Below are positions 1-10,951 of a DNA stretch of 64,000 nucleotides, piece by piece. Below the pieces are notes generated by a model. It ran no database searches, was not told the origin of the DNA, and saw only the letters and a program-made list of their open reading frames with translations. Within the stretch, counting starts at the first letter, position 1. Every line of letters begins with the position of its first letter. Source of the DNA: Prostheceraeus crozeri (lineage: Eukaryota; Platyhelminthes; Polycladida; Euryleptidae). The position numbers and the translations under genes are program-made. The DNA lies in NCBI GenBank assembly GCA_907163375.1, contig CAJQUW010003149.1:1-64000 (forward strand). Direction: 5' to 3'.

Positions 1-1905
1 TATTTCTAACTTATACAACTATTGAAACTTTATTTTTAACTTGTTAAACTGTTGAAACTTATTTTTTTCTAAACTGAAAAGATTTTATTTCTAACATACA
101 AACAGATAAAACTTATTTTTAACTTGTAAACTGTGAAACTTTATTTTAATTTAACTTGAAACATTCTACTAAACAGATAGAACTTTATTCTTAACTTGTA
201 AACTGGTGAACCTTCATTCTATTTCTAACATATAAACAGATAGAACTTTATTCGTAACATACGCACTATTGAAACTTTATTCTTAACTTGTAAACTATTG
301 AAACTTTATTTTTAACTTGTAAACGGTTAAAACTTTGTTTTATTTCTATCATACAAACAGATGAAACTTTATTCTTAATATATACACACTATTGAAACTT
401 CATTCTTAACTTGTAAACTATTGAAACTTTATTTTTAACTTGTTAACGGTTGAAACTTTGTTTTATTTCTAACACACAAACAGCTTAAACTTTATTTCCA
501 ACATACACACTGTTGAAACTTTATTTTTAATCTGTAAACTGTTGAAACTATATCTTTCACTTACAAATAGTAGAACGCTAAGTCTAACTTGCAAACTAGT
601 AAATCTTGCGATCTTATTTTAACAAACAGATAAAACTCTATTTCTAACATATACACTATTGAAACTTTATTTCTAACTTGTAAACTCTTGAAACTTTATT
701 TTTAACTTGTTAACGGTTGAAACTATGTTTTATTTCTAACATACAAACAGATAAACTTTATTCTTAACTTGTAAACTGATGAAACTTCATTTTATTTCTA
801 ACATACAAGCTGATAAAACTTTATTGTTAACTTGTAAACTGGTGAAGCTTCATTTTATTTATAACATACAAACAGATAAAACTTTATTCTTAATATACAC
901 ACACTATTGAAACTTCATTCTTAACTCGCAAACTATTGAAACCTTATTTTTAACTTGTTAACGGTTGAAACTATGTTTTATTTCTAACATACAAACAGAT
1001 AAAACTTTATTTTTAACTTGTAAACGGTTGAAACTTTGTTTTATTTCTAACATACAAACAGATAGAACTTTATTCTTAACTTGTAAACTGGTGAACCTTC
1101 AGTTTATTTCTAACTTGTAAACTCTTGAAACTTCATTTTGATATACAAACAGCTAAAACTTTATTTCTAACGTATACACCATTAAAATTTAATTTCTAAC
1201 TTGTAAACTCTTGAAACAGTTATAATTTTATTTTTAACTTGTAGACTGTTGAAACTTTATTTCTAACTGGTAAACTGTTGAAATGATATCTTTCATTTAC
1301 AAATAGTAGAACACTTTGTCCAACTTGTAAACTAGTAAATCTTGTTCGCCATCGAATCTAACTATTTAAATCTTCATCATGGAAATCAATGTTCCACAGT
1401 CGGAGTAAAAGTTTGAGATGATACACTCCTGGCAAACTAACTCATGAAGTAGCTTTGCTGTAATACATTTCTATCTGTAAACATATGATAATGTTAAAGT
1501 GAATCTAAAACTTTTCAGCTTATTAATTGTTCATCGTTGCATCAACGCTTTAACACGTGAACAGTTATAATTTATTTTTAATTTACACTTAGTCTAACTT
1601 GTAAACTAGTAAATCTTGCGATCTTATTTTTACAAACAGTTGCACCTTTATTTCTAACATATACACTATTGAAACTTTATTTCTAACTTGTAAACTCTTG
1701 AAACTTTATTTTGATATACAAACAGCTAAAACTTAATTTCTAACTTGTAAACTCTTGAAACAGTTATAATTTTATTTTTAATTTACACTTAGTCTAACTT
1801 GTAAACTAGTAAATCTTGCGATCTTATTTTTACAAACAGTTACACCTTTATTTCTAACGCATACACTATTGAAACTTTATTTCTAACTTGTAAATCTTAA
1901 AACAT
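1..1905. repeat. AT-rich minisatellite
   Basis: About 1.9 kb of imperfect tandem units of roughly 28-60 bp built from two alternating phrases, 'TTTCTAACATACAAACAG' and 'TTAACTTGTAAACTGTTGAA'. A non-repetitive patch interrupts the array at about 1350-1560. A longer block beginning 'TAGTCTAACTTG' and containing 'CTAGTAAATCTTGCGATCTT' recurs near 570-690, 1590-1715 and 1790-1892, so there is a higher-order period on top of the short unit. No coding frame is supported. Confidence 0.85.
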
Positions 1906-2410
1906 TTCATATGGGCGATGATGATAGATGAAATAGTGTCAAATAAAATTAAGATAGCTTACACTTCTGATACAGGGATAGCAATCGACTGCGATCCATG
2001 TGTAAAGAGCTTGTTAGACTACGAAAGAGAGAAGTGTGTTATGTTGCGTGTGGCGCGTGAGTGTCCTCCCATTTCATTCCATTCATCAATTCGTCTCATT
2101 GATAGAGACAGGTAGAACTCATGGTTCTCATAACGTATGCAATGGAAAGTTTTAGGCAACCTTCGACAGTTGGCTAAATGTCGCCCTGGCGCGAATGCAT
2201 ACTACGTTGAGACAGAGGCAATCACTTGCAAACATGACGCAGAGAGGTTTAACAAGATTGACCATTGCCGAATGTCCCTTGCGGTATACATAGCTACGGG
2301 TTTCACCGCCGCCCTTTACAGGAACGCCCGTCGAAAGGAAGTATTACACCGAACTTCATTTGCAACGTTCAAGTTGACTGATAGCAGATTCAACTTAATG
2401 ATAGTATTCG

Positions 2411-2426
2411 CCAGTCCGAAGACTGC
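2411..2426. repeat. CGAA-loop hairpin
   Basis: CAGTC-CGAA-GACTG forms a 5-bp stem with a CGAA loop at 2412-2425. The second copy of the direct repeat has CAGTC-TAAA-GACTG at 2884-2897, so the stem is kept while the loop differs. A related hairpin, GCC-CGAA-GGC, sits at 3461-3470, and TCC-CGAA-GGA occurs near 3253 and 3932. Confidence 0.5.
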
Positions 2427-2516
2427 CCAGGGCAAACCGCGAGGAGGTTCTATCATGTCTTGCCCCATGGTGGTCCTTAAGAGAGCCGATGGTTCGTTCT
2501 CGGGAGTAATGTCATC

Positions 2517-2783
2517 TTACACCCTACCAATTCTACTGAGAGAGTCTTTGACTCTCTCTTTGGTAGCACTGTCGACTTCCACACTAACTGGTACATGGCT
2601 AAAAAGTGGAATGTAGCGCCATTCCGTTGGATTGACAGCAGTTGCTGTCATCGGATTGCCAATCCGAGCAAGATTATTAAAAACTCTGTCTTGCTCCTCT
2701 AGCCTGACAAACTCCTCAAATAAATTTCGCGGCCTTAACTGCGGTCCGCGAGGAGAGCTGACTTGACTGTTCGGCGTCTGCAT
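2517..2783 (-). CDS. possible 88-residue ORF behind a TATA box
   Basis: I do not recognise this protein. The frame starts at the ATG at 2783-2781 and runs 88 codons. It has an N-terminal stretch rich in Pro, Ser and Arg, then a charged part with the readable segment NLFEEFVRLEEQDRVFNNLA. A canonical TATATAAA lies only about 30 bp upstream of the ATG, which is the main reason to list it; the leader would be unusually short. The 3' half overlaps repetitive sequence, and the same region carries many hairpins, so this may be a chance frame or a remnant of a virus or retroelement gene. Existence is uncertain and no function is proposed. Confidence 0.25.
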   Translation of the reverse strand: MQTPNSQVSSPRGPQLRPRNLFEEFVRLEEQDRVFNNLARIGNPMTATAVNPTEWRYIPLFSHVPVSVEVDSATKERVKDSLSRIGRV

Positions 2784-2810
2784 GATTGAAATGAGAATGA
2801 GAGGCAGTGG

Positions 2811-2818
2811 TTTATATA
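2811..2818 (-). promoter_or_regulatory. TATA box
   Basis: TATATAAA on the minus strand, followed by a pyrimidine-rich stretch with TCATTCTCATTT that could hold an initiator, then an ATG about 30 bp from the box. It would drive leftward transcription of the small frame ending at 2517. Seen in sequence only; promoter activity is inferred. Confidence 0.4.
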
Positions 2819-3320
2819 CCCCTCTAATGCGACGCAACGTTCAAGTTGACTGATAGCAGATTCAACTTAATGATAGTATTCGCCAGTCTAAAGACTGCCC
2901 AGGGCAAAGCGCATTGAAGGCTCTATCATGTCTTGCCCCATAGTGGCCGATTATACGGTAGTGTGTTAGTAGATTTCAATCATTGAAAAGGGAAGATGAG
3001 AATCATTTCATTTGTCTCATCAACGTTTATCATGGGAGCAATCATTGAAGGGACATCTAATGAATTACATTTCACTCTACTCCATATCATAAAGACTAAC
3101 CTTTGTCGAATGGCTGAAGTACTCTGACCTGGCGAGAGAAAGCGTCACGTTGAGTATGAAGTCGAACGCCCAACATGAGCAACGGCTCAGAGGTTTCGGT
3201 CTAACAAACGACGAACAACCCGTGCAACACAATCCCTCTACGGCAGTACCCGCCGTCCCGAAGGAACGCTCGAGCAAAGGAGGTATTACAGCGATGATGT
3301 GCTTTATGAGTAGAAGTGAA

Positions 3321-3725
3321 TCTCTTGATAGCAAGAGACTATTCAACTAGATAGCAAGTCAAAAATAACCTGATAGCAGGACAAATGTATAGTCAGTAAT
3401 TTACACTTAGTGAGGAATGATAGATTTGAGTGTAGTGAGTGGCACTCGATCCCGTCGACAGCCCGAAGGCCTTGTACTGATCACTAGGGAAGTGAGAGAT
3501 CTTCCCCGATACCCGCTCTTTACAGCTGAAGACATCATTGTCACTGCCCCGAAGTGGTAACAGCAACGCCGAGTCAAAGGTAGTGAACAGTAGCTGGGAT
3601 CTAACCCCTCAAAGCTGCCTTAGTCTTAGTTAAATTTGAAATCTGATAGCAGATTTGAACTCAGCATACTTGAAAACCTTGAGGAAACATCCCAAGTTAT
3701 TGCTTTGATCTGCTTGATAGCAAGC
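3321..3725. repeat. GATAGC-loop hairpin family
   Basis: Several short hairpins share the hexaloop GATAGC but have different stems: TCTCTT/AAGAGA at 3321-3338, CCT/AGG at 3369-3380, AAATCT/AGATTT at 3639-3656 and GCTT/AAGC at 3712-3725. A weaker copy with one mismatch lies near 3347-3358, and two further copies with CT/AG closing pairs lie in the direct repeats near 2380 and 2852. The closing pair next to the loop is T-A in the clear copies. The stems are unrelated in sequence yet complementary, so this is not simple duplication of one palindrome. Confidence 0.6.
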
Positions 3726-4130
3726 CGTAGAGAGCTTGATTCACCAGCGTTTTGCAATGGAGATGTTTAGAGGCCACCCATGACAAGATAGCTAAGACTC
3801 AACCGATTGGCGTTCAAAGTGCTACGTTGAGAGCTGTGTCAAATGCCCAACATGAGACATGAGTTGTCCCAGCGGTTACGGTCTTAAATATGACACATTC
3901 CCTTGCCACACTTATCACTACGGCATCGTCCGCCGTCCCGAAGGAACACCCTGTCAGTGGAATATTACAGCAAAACTCTCCGTGTCTTGCTCGCTTTCAG
4001 TGAAAAGCCGCTTATACCATGAGAAGACTGGCTCAGACATCATTAAAAATGCTTTCATTGACTTCAGCAGGGTCGAAAACCCCAGAAAACCTCCAAAACT
4101 AGTGAATTTAAAATTTTCAACTTTTTAGCA
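3370..4130. other. unassigned structured region
   Basis: No protein frame here looks real. The stretch has more GC than its neighbours and contains hairpins and short dispersed repeats, including a copy of CCGTCCCGAAGGAAC shared with 3253. I looked for tRNA cloverleaves, rRNA cores and self-splicing intron cores and recognised none. It could be a fragment of a structured non-coding RNA, of organellar DNA, or a decayed element. Confidence 0.3.
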
Positions 4131-4454
4131 CTACTTATGAAATTTTATAAGTAGTCCATCACTTAGGGCAGGTCAATAGCGACCGAACCTTTTTTGAATC
4201 AAGTCAAACGGACTTGTAGAAGCAAAGTTACGAGCCTTTAAAGTTTTGGAGTCTTTTATGGCCTGGAGACGAAGGCCATCTCCTGGCGAACCTCTAAGTC
4301 TGACGGCTTAGCTGATATCAGCAATGAAATTTTCTAAGTCGGTTTCTTACAGAAACTTGGAATTTGGAATGTCCGAAGCTATCATCGGAGCTCAGAGAGA
4401 CGACCTACCTCTGACAATCGTTCTCCTCTAAATGACAAGTCTCCGTCGGTTCCC

Positions 4455-4495
4455 AGCTTATATAGTGTGTGGCGATCAGCTGATGACGTAATACC
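4455..4495 (-). promoter_or_regulatory. promoter-like cluster: CRE site plus TATA box
   Basis: On the minus strand a cAMP-response-type TTACGTCA at 4491-4484 is followed by an E-box CAGCTG and then CTATATAA at 4465-4458. A possible splice donor AG|GTAGGT lies further downstream near 4410. The spacing is plausible for a polymerase II core promoter firing leftwards into the hairpin-rich region. No gene is recognised downstream. It may be the promoter of a solo LTR or a decayed element. Confidence 0.35.
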
Positions 4496-4539
4496 CATCA
4501 TCCAAACACTAAAAATCCCGTCTATCTCCGGTTCTAGTG

Positions 4540-6925
4540 CTCCGATTGAGCTGGAAATACACCATTTCCATGTAGAATTTGACGCTGAATCCGAATCTGG
4601 CCTCCGTTTTCCCATCCGATGCTTCGTTTTGGCTCTACAGTAGGCAGCCATCGCAAAAATTCTAACTCTGTCGTTTTTCCGAAAAATGTTGAAAATTTTT
4701 CTCGCTGATGACTTGAAACTCTCCGATTGACATGAAACTCACCATACAGATAAAGAATCTGACGCTGATTCCAAATCTGAAATCCGTTTTCCCATCCGAT
4801 GCTTCGTTTTGAAGCTAGAGCCCAAAACGTCCCAAATTCTAACTCTGTCGTTTTTCGCCAATGTCCCAAAATCTTAAATGGCGTCTCACATCTAAACGAA
4901 GACAGATAGGAACAAGCCGATTCTTTCACTGAATTTGTCTCACTCTTAGCTTTCAAACGAGCTATCGCACGACAAAATCCGTCCACTGGAAGCCAAAATC
5001 GAAGCAAGCTGTCCAGAGGGGGGGGGACGTCAGTGAAATTTCAAAATTTGATGAAAAATGTTTTGGTGACGGTCCCAGGTCGAAATTCTACACTTTGGAA
5101 AATTTTCAAAATTTTACCCATACAAAGTCACTCTGACACTTAGGATTTTTTCAGGTAAGCGAGCTCCGACCTAAAATCTTGTAACCGCTCTAACTTTTGA
5201 ACGGCTGCTCCGATTGACTCGCAACGAAAAATGCGGTCGAGCAGTGTTTCATCCTCTTTCCAATGCAAGTCGAACGAACAAAATCCGTCCACTAGAACCA
5301 AAGTTAGAACAAAGGGGGGGGGACGTCAGTGAAATTTCAAAATTTGATGAAAAATGTTTTGGTGACGGTCCCAGGTCGAAATTCCACACTTTGGAAAATT
5401 TTCAAAATTTTACCCATACAAAGTCACTCTGACACTTAGGATTTTTTCAGGTAAGCGAGCTCCGACCTAAAATCTTGTAACCGCTCTAACTTTTGAACGG
5501 CTGCTCCGATTGACTCGCAACGAAAAATGCGGTCGAGCAGTGTTTCATCCTCTTTCCAATGCAAGTCGAACGAACAAAATCCGTCCACTAGAACCAAAGT
5601 TAGAACAAAGGGGGGGGGACGTCAGTGAAATTTCAAAATTTGATGAAAAATGTTTTGGTGACGGTCCCAGGTCGAAATTCCACACTTTGGAAAATTTTCA
5701 AATTTTTACCCATACAAAGTCACTCTGACACTTAGGATTTTTTCAGGTTAGCGAGCTCCGACCTAAAATCTTGTAACCGCTCTAACTTTTGAACGGCTGC
5801 TCCGATTGACTCGCAACGAAAAATGCGGTCGAGCAGTGTTTCATCCTCTTTCCAATGCAAGTCGAACGAACAAAATCCGTCCACTAGAACCAAAGTTAGA
5901 ACAAAGGGGGGGGGGACGTCAGTGAAAATTTTTTCTCTCCGATTTCGCTGGAAACATCCTTCCTAACCCAAAATTTCACGTAGATTCCGAATCTGGCCTC
6001 CGTTTTCTCATCCGATGCTTCGTTTGGGCGCTACACACCAAAACGTCCCAAATTCTAACTCTGTCGTTTTTTCGAAAAATGTTGAAAATTTTTTCTCTCC
6101 GATTGACTTGAAACTCACCATACAGATAGAGAATTTCACGCTGATTCCAAATCTGAAATCCGTTTTCCAATCCGATGCTTCGTTTTGAAGCTAGAGCCCA
6201 AAACGTCCCAAATTCTAACTCTGTCGTTTTTCGCCAATGTCCCAAAATCTTAAATGGCGTCTCACATCTAAACGAAGACAGATAGGAACAAGCCGATTCT
6301 TTCACTGAATTTGTCTCACTCTTAGCTTTCAAACGAGCTATCGCACGACAAAATCCGTCCACTGGAAGCCAAAATCGAAGCAAGCTGTCCAGAGGGGGGG
6401 GGACGTCAGTGAAATTTCAAAATTTGATGAAAAATGTTTTGGTGACGGTCCCAGGTAGAAATTCCACACTTTGGAAAATTTTCAAAATTTTACCCATACA
6501 AAGCCACTCTGACACTTAGGATTTTTTCAGGTGAGCGAGCTCCGACCTAAAATCTTGTAACCGCTCTAACTTTTGAACGAAGACAGATAGGAACAAGCCG
6601 ATTCTTTCACTGAATTTGTCTCACTCTTAGCTTTCAAACGAGCTATCGCACGACAAAATCCGTCCACTGGAAGCCAAAATCGAAGCAAGCTGTCCACAGG
6701 GGGGGGGACGTCAGTGAAATTTCAAAATTTGATGAAAAATGTTTTGGTGACGGTCCCAGGTCGAAATTCCACACTTTGGAAAATTTTCAAAATTTTACCC
6801 ATACAAAGTCACTCTGACACTTAGGATTTTCTCAGGTGAGCGAGCTCCGACCTAAAATCTTGTAACCGCTCTAACTTTTGAACGGCTGGTCCGATTGACT
6901 CGCAACAAAAAATGTTGTCGCAAAA
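4540..6925. repeat. satellite array with higher-order structure
   Basis: The array is built from two unit types. Unit B is 296 bp and repeats head to tail, with equivalent points at 5214, 5510 and 5806, and partial copies at 5019-5205 and after 6395 and 6700. Unit A, carrying CTCTGTCGTTTTTCGCCAATG and GAAGCAAGCTGTCCAGAG, occurs at about 4793-5018 and 6176-6392, and its last third recurs at 6576-6698. Each transition carries a run of about 8-12 G followed by ACGTCAGTGAAA. Open frames in the array repeat with the units and are not genes. Confidence 0.85.
5214..5906. repeat. 296-bp tandem repeat
   Basis: Two complete copies and part of a third follow each other with near identity. Each has a run of G, then ACGTCAGTGAAATTTC, a central GGTGACGGTCCCAGGTCG, and the phrase CTGCTCCGATTGACTCGC near its end. 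The near identity of copies suggests recent unequal exchange. Confidence 0.85.
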
Positions 6926-7722
6926 ATTAAATCTGTGTTCGTGGTAGCTTGTATGTCTCTCAAGTGTGTGTGCTTTAGAAGCCGCATAGGTGGATTATAA
7001 ATATCGAAGAAGTCAAGAGCTCGACTCGGCAGGCCGAGATCCAACAATAATACCTGCAGGCAGAAATTGGTAAAGTAACAGGTAGGCCTACCTCTACTTC
7101 ATTATGACATAGTCTGGTTCGTTGTGCTATATGAATACCATGTCATAACATGAGTGTCAAGATTTTAGAATTCAAATTCATTTATCAATGCACCCATGAT
7201 CATATAGAACATAAGAACAACCAAAATGGAATATTAATCATCAACATATGGCACGTTTGACTTTTCGGCCAATGAATTTGAAAGAGATGTGTAGGCCTAC
7301 CTAGCTTTAAACAATGTTGATTTGAGAGACAGCGAAAATTGATAGGTGGGGCCGTGGGTGGGCCTTGCTTATACATAGGCCCTATGTAGGCTTAGTCTTG
7401 AATTGTGATTATCATGTCGATTGTAGATCCCCTGCAATAGGCGCCACAAACATCATTATTTGACTGATTTTAGATACAGTATCACGGATAAGTAATGCGA
7501 ATAGCAATAATCTTGGCATCTGAAAGATAAAATTTGCGGAGTATTCATGTTCTCTTAGATTCAAAAATACAAATTAATTGTTAGCAGAGGTCGCCCCACG
7601 ACAAGCTTTCAAAAAGTCATTTCATAACAAAGCAGTTTAAGAATATGGCTAAATGATAATGTGACACCTACTGTGCATTGTATAGCTTGATAAAAACATC
7701 AGATTAATTCTCTTTTCCTCAC

Positions 7723-7851
7723 CTAGCTGAGGGTTGTTCACATTTTGAATGTTCCAAAGCTTGAGGAAGAAGTCCAGAACGAATGCTGTGCCCGACCAGC
7801 CGGACTCGTCGTAGTATCTCAAAGCTGCCGTTGTTGATTCACAGAAAACAG
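7723..7851 (-). pseudogene. P2 transposase exon 3
   Basis: The minus-strand exon is bounded by a TTTCAG acceptor and a GTGAGG donor. It reads through without a stop and contains DFFLKLWNIQN, identical to the equivalent exon of P1 at 21536-21408. It encodes part of the RNase H-like/GTP-binding core of a P-type transposase. The following C-terminal exon, present in P1, is missing here. The gap 6926-7722 holds no other recognisable coding sequence. Confidence 0.75.
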
Positions 7852-8406
7852 CTGAAATTGTAAAGCAATTGCTATCATTTTATTCAATAAAGCGCTTAAC
7901 ACCTATCACTTAATAAGTGTTAGGAATTATTACACATTACCGGTAGTGCATAAGTGTAGGCCTGCATGATTGTACATTGTACAGTGCATGGACAAGATGA
8001 ATTTATTCAATTTACAGAATTCCATGATAAAATAAAGCTTGTAATTTAAACAATTAATACAACGAAACACTGTAAGCACATGAACGTACTTGCAAACAAC
8101 ATGTTTTATGATAATAAAAGAAGACACTCTATCTATAAATGTAAAGAATATAGGCATAAGTGTTAAATGATATAGGCTACTTAAGTCCACCGGCATATGC
8201 GCAGAATAACTCCTTTTGAACTTCTTTTTAGATAACTCCTTAAACACGAATTGCTTTAGAGCTCAAATGATTTTGTAGTTTTTTGTAATGCGACGATTCA
8301 TTCTGCTCACGAATTTAAGATAGAATTATACATTTGTGCCCCATTTAGCACACTATACATGTAGGGTAATATAGTAACGTTCAAATACGTGGTACTGGTA
8401 ACTTAC

Positions 8407-8606
8407 ATAATGCTAAAGTAGGAGAAGTGCGCTGTAGATTGGATGGGTTTAATGCATCTCGCCTCAAACGATGAGCTACTTTCAGCAGCATTGTCTCTTC
8501 TTTTTCATACAATTGGCGGATATGACGAAATTCTGCTCTCGATTCTGCCAAAATAGCTTCGTGACCAGCTGGTGTTCTAAAGACACCACCTCGTTGAAAA
8601 TTATTG
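8407..8606 (-). pseudogene. P2 transposase exon 2, 3' part
   Basis: The frame begins NNFQRGGVF and ends TSPTLALC before a GTAAGT donor; P1 has the very similar exon at 22165-21849 with NNWQRKGTF and TSPTLALC. The 5' remainder of the same exon lies beyond the Tigger-like insertion at 9721-9743 and the hAT-A insertion at 30351-30446. Ignoring the two inserts and one copy of each target duplication, the codons join without a shift, which dates both insertions after this exon was functional. Confidence 0.8.
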
Positions 8607-8608
8607 TA

Positions 8609-9720
8609 CAGTAGAATTCGCATATATCGGCTTCGGCTATATCGGCGGTTTCTTTTTGTCCCGGCAGAATTTCCTATCTTTACCATATAATCGAGTTCGC
8701 TTATATCGGCTTCGGCTATATCGGCGCATTTTCGCTGTCCCTGACAGAAAAAATCGTTTATAACGGCGGATTTCCTGGAAATCCTTAAGCGATGTGTTTT
8801 GCCTAGAAGAGTCACTAGAATGACAGTATATGTGGACGCGGATGGCTGTAGATTCTGTTAGGACTATCGGATTCTAACTATTCTAGTGGCATGTCAAAAT
8901 TTAGATCTTCTACAATTCATCTCGATCATGTTTGGGGGTTTGATCCAAAATTGTGGAATCTAGCAGCCGAGGAAAGATAACTAGGCTTGCCACTGTATCT
9001 CACTGATAATTCTCACATAATTAGTCTTTCATTCGACGTGATGATTGCATTGTTAACGCCTTCACCTACGATGCTATTGTCAGACCTGACTTAGTGACTG
9101 TTGCGTCATCAAAGGAGCACAAGCTACCGTCGAAAACATTGTTGAGTTCGATGCATGTCCTCTCTCTAGACAGAAAGCGGCTCGCCACCCCATCCATCTC
9201 CATGGTTTCGCCTGCACGTGACTCTTAGCAGCGTCTTGATTGACTTAGATTGGCTGGCTTCGCCTGCACGTGACTCTTAGCAGCGTCTTGATTTATGCAT
9301 ACTCTTCTTTGTTTTGTGCTTCATATAGCAGGTAAGCATGTAGGCATGAAGAAGCTTCAATCTTCTTGATTCAAAAAGCATACTCAGTTTTTGACAAACA
9401 TAGTGATATCCGGTTTGCGATACTTACGTTGCAAGCATCAGTTCAGAAAGGCACAATTTTTAGATATCTATTGATTACATAGACACAATTACATGTACAT
9501 GTTGGACAATAAGTCAATATGTACATGTATTTAAGTATAGCAACGCAATAATTCATGAGTCAATACATGTATATACATTGTATGATGCATGGCATGATCT
9601 CAGAGCTCGTGTAGATTTCACAAAACTTCAAAATTCAGGGAGTTCGCATATATCGGCGGTTCGCGTATATCGGCGGTTTTCGTCTGTCCCTTGAGGCGCC
9701 GATATATGCGAATTCTACTG
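8609..9720. mobile_element. non-autonomous pogo/Tigger-like element
   Basis: Perfect inverted termini CAGTAGAATTCGCATATATC at both ends are flanked by TA at 8607-8608 and 9721-9722, as expected for the Tc1/mariner superfamily; the CAGTAGA start recalls Tigger termini. Several internal copies of TATATCGGC lie near the ends. It encodes no transposase. An internal tandem duplication of about 49 bp with CGCCTGCACGTGACTC lies at about 9207-9297. The element sits inside a coding exon of P2. Confidence 0.88.
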
Positions 9721-10289
9721 TATATATTTTTCATGTTGTGCACCAGAGCTGGAAACGGGCCGGAATTTCTCGGCCCGGGCCCGTGACGGGCCGAAAAAGA
9801 TGGGCCCGGCCCGCGGGGGCCCGTGTTTTAATTCTTTGTTAACAACGTAAATTCTTTAATACAAATGAATGATGAATAGGAGTCATATACACTATTCATT
9901 GAAATTGCTCCATATTTGTTTATTATTGTATATTGTTAACGTTTCAACTATTCATATTTAGTCTATTTAGGCACAGTTTAGTCTCATAGGCTCAGATCTT
10001 AGTAAGATTTGGACCTGTTGTATACACAACATTTTTTAAACAGATATCATCGCGCTGATATTGCGCTTACTATTTATGGAATAAGCTAGTTTTTAGTCGC
10101 ATTTCGTTAAACATCATGATCAGTTTATCTAATTCTATACCGTACCGTAATCGTAATTCCTAAACAATTATAAACTATTCTCATGGAAAATATGTATCTA
10201 TTCAAATTCAATCGTTCACTCACACTCACAACTACATGTTAGCACAAAACTAGTATATATCACACAAGTTGCATAACAGTTATACTGTA

Positions 10290-10629
10290 CTACCACAGGT
10301 TTTGTTTAGCAGCCATCTGCAGTACCATAATGGCATCCACAGTTGAACTGTGGATGCTACTTCGCCTTTCATTTATGATTTGACCGGCAGCACTACAATG
10401 TCTTTCTGATTCTCCACTCGATCCTTGTATCACAGTGCGGATCTTTGAACAGTGCGGGCGATTGCTGACAATATGGGGAATGTTTCTTTCACACGTTTCC
10501 AAAAGTCCAAAGGATTGGTATCTTGGTTGTCAGAATTCAAGGCGATGTATTCGTTCCATTCATGTTCCAGGCAGAGATCCAGGGAATTATTTGTTGTCTT
10601 ACTCCCACCTCTATATTCATTAAAGATGT
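10290..10629 (-). pseudogene. hAT-A transposase, C-terminal exon
   Basis: This is the last exon, after a TTTTCAG acceptor. It encodes the dimerisation region of a hAT transposase: PLDFWKRV, then ERHCSAAGQIINERRSS, ending in a TAG at 10290. Between these two parts the frame is broken by a short duplication, CGCACTGT repeated 17 bp apart around 10434-10460, so the exon cannot be read through as it stands. The sequence 9744-10289 outside it is terminal and non-coding. Confidence 0.85.
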
Positions 10630-10951
10630 CTGAAAATTTAAATAATCTTATTTACTACGAGGTCATTATCTATACAATACAGAAAGAATTTTTGTTTGGA
10701 TAACAGTAAGCAAACGTAAAACTTTTGTCTAAAATATTATTAACAAAGCTGTTGCTTGACGAGAGATGAGTATAACATGAAAGATGTTAAAACCAATGTT
10801 ATTACATACTACGATTGTAATATGTTAACCATATATAAAGATCGTCCTTAGGATATAATGCCTAATTTTATATAACTGTTATCTGTTTTTCTTTTGTATT
10901 GTTATTAACATTCCTCAAATACATGTATGACTGAAATGATTTTACAAAATA

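Larger units (their letters stand above)
2351..2948. repeat. direct repeat pair of about 120 bp
   Basis: The segment at 2351-2475 recurs at 2829-2948 with roughly 90 percent identity by eye. Both copies carry GTTGACTGATAGCAG and, further on, a CAGTC/GACTG hairpin. Looser relatives of the surrounding sequence, ending in CCGCCGTCCCGAAGGAAC, lie near 3250 and 3930. The copies lie inside a hairpin-rich region with no clear protein-coding signal. Confidence 0.75.

Noticed and set aside
1..1905. CRISPR-like regular array
   Set aside because: Units are degenerate, spacing is irregular, spacers are not unique, and the context is eukaryotic.
2137..2616. 159-codon plus-strand frame
   Set aside because: It spans repeat copies, shows no motif, and the region is dominated by hairpins; frame length is not remarkable at this composition.
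3421..3620. tRNA or rRNA fragment
   Set aside because: Short hairpins are present but no cloverleaf, A/B boxes or conserved rRNA core could be recognised.
4344..4354. ACTTGGAA as the left target duplication of P2
   Set aside because: The octamer matches the sequence after the P2 right end (32788-32795), but no P terminus CACGGA follows it and the satellite lies between.
4534..6383. Open frames of 70-157 codons in the satellite
   Set aside because: They recur identically with each repeat unit and change strand and phase freely; they follow the repeat, not a gene.
7930..8247. 105-codon minus-strand frame
   Set aside because: It lies in a P2 intron, has no motif and looks like translated AT-rich intron sequence.
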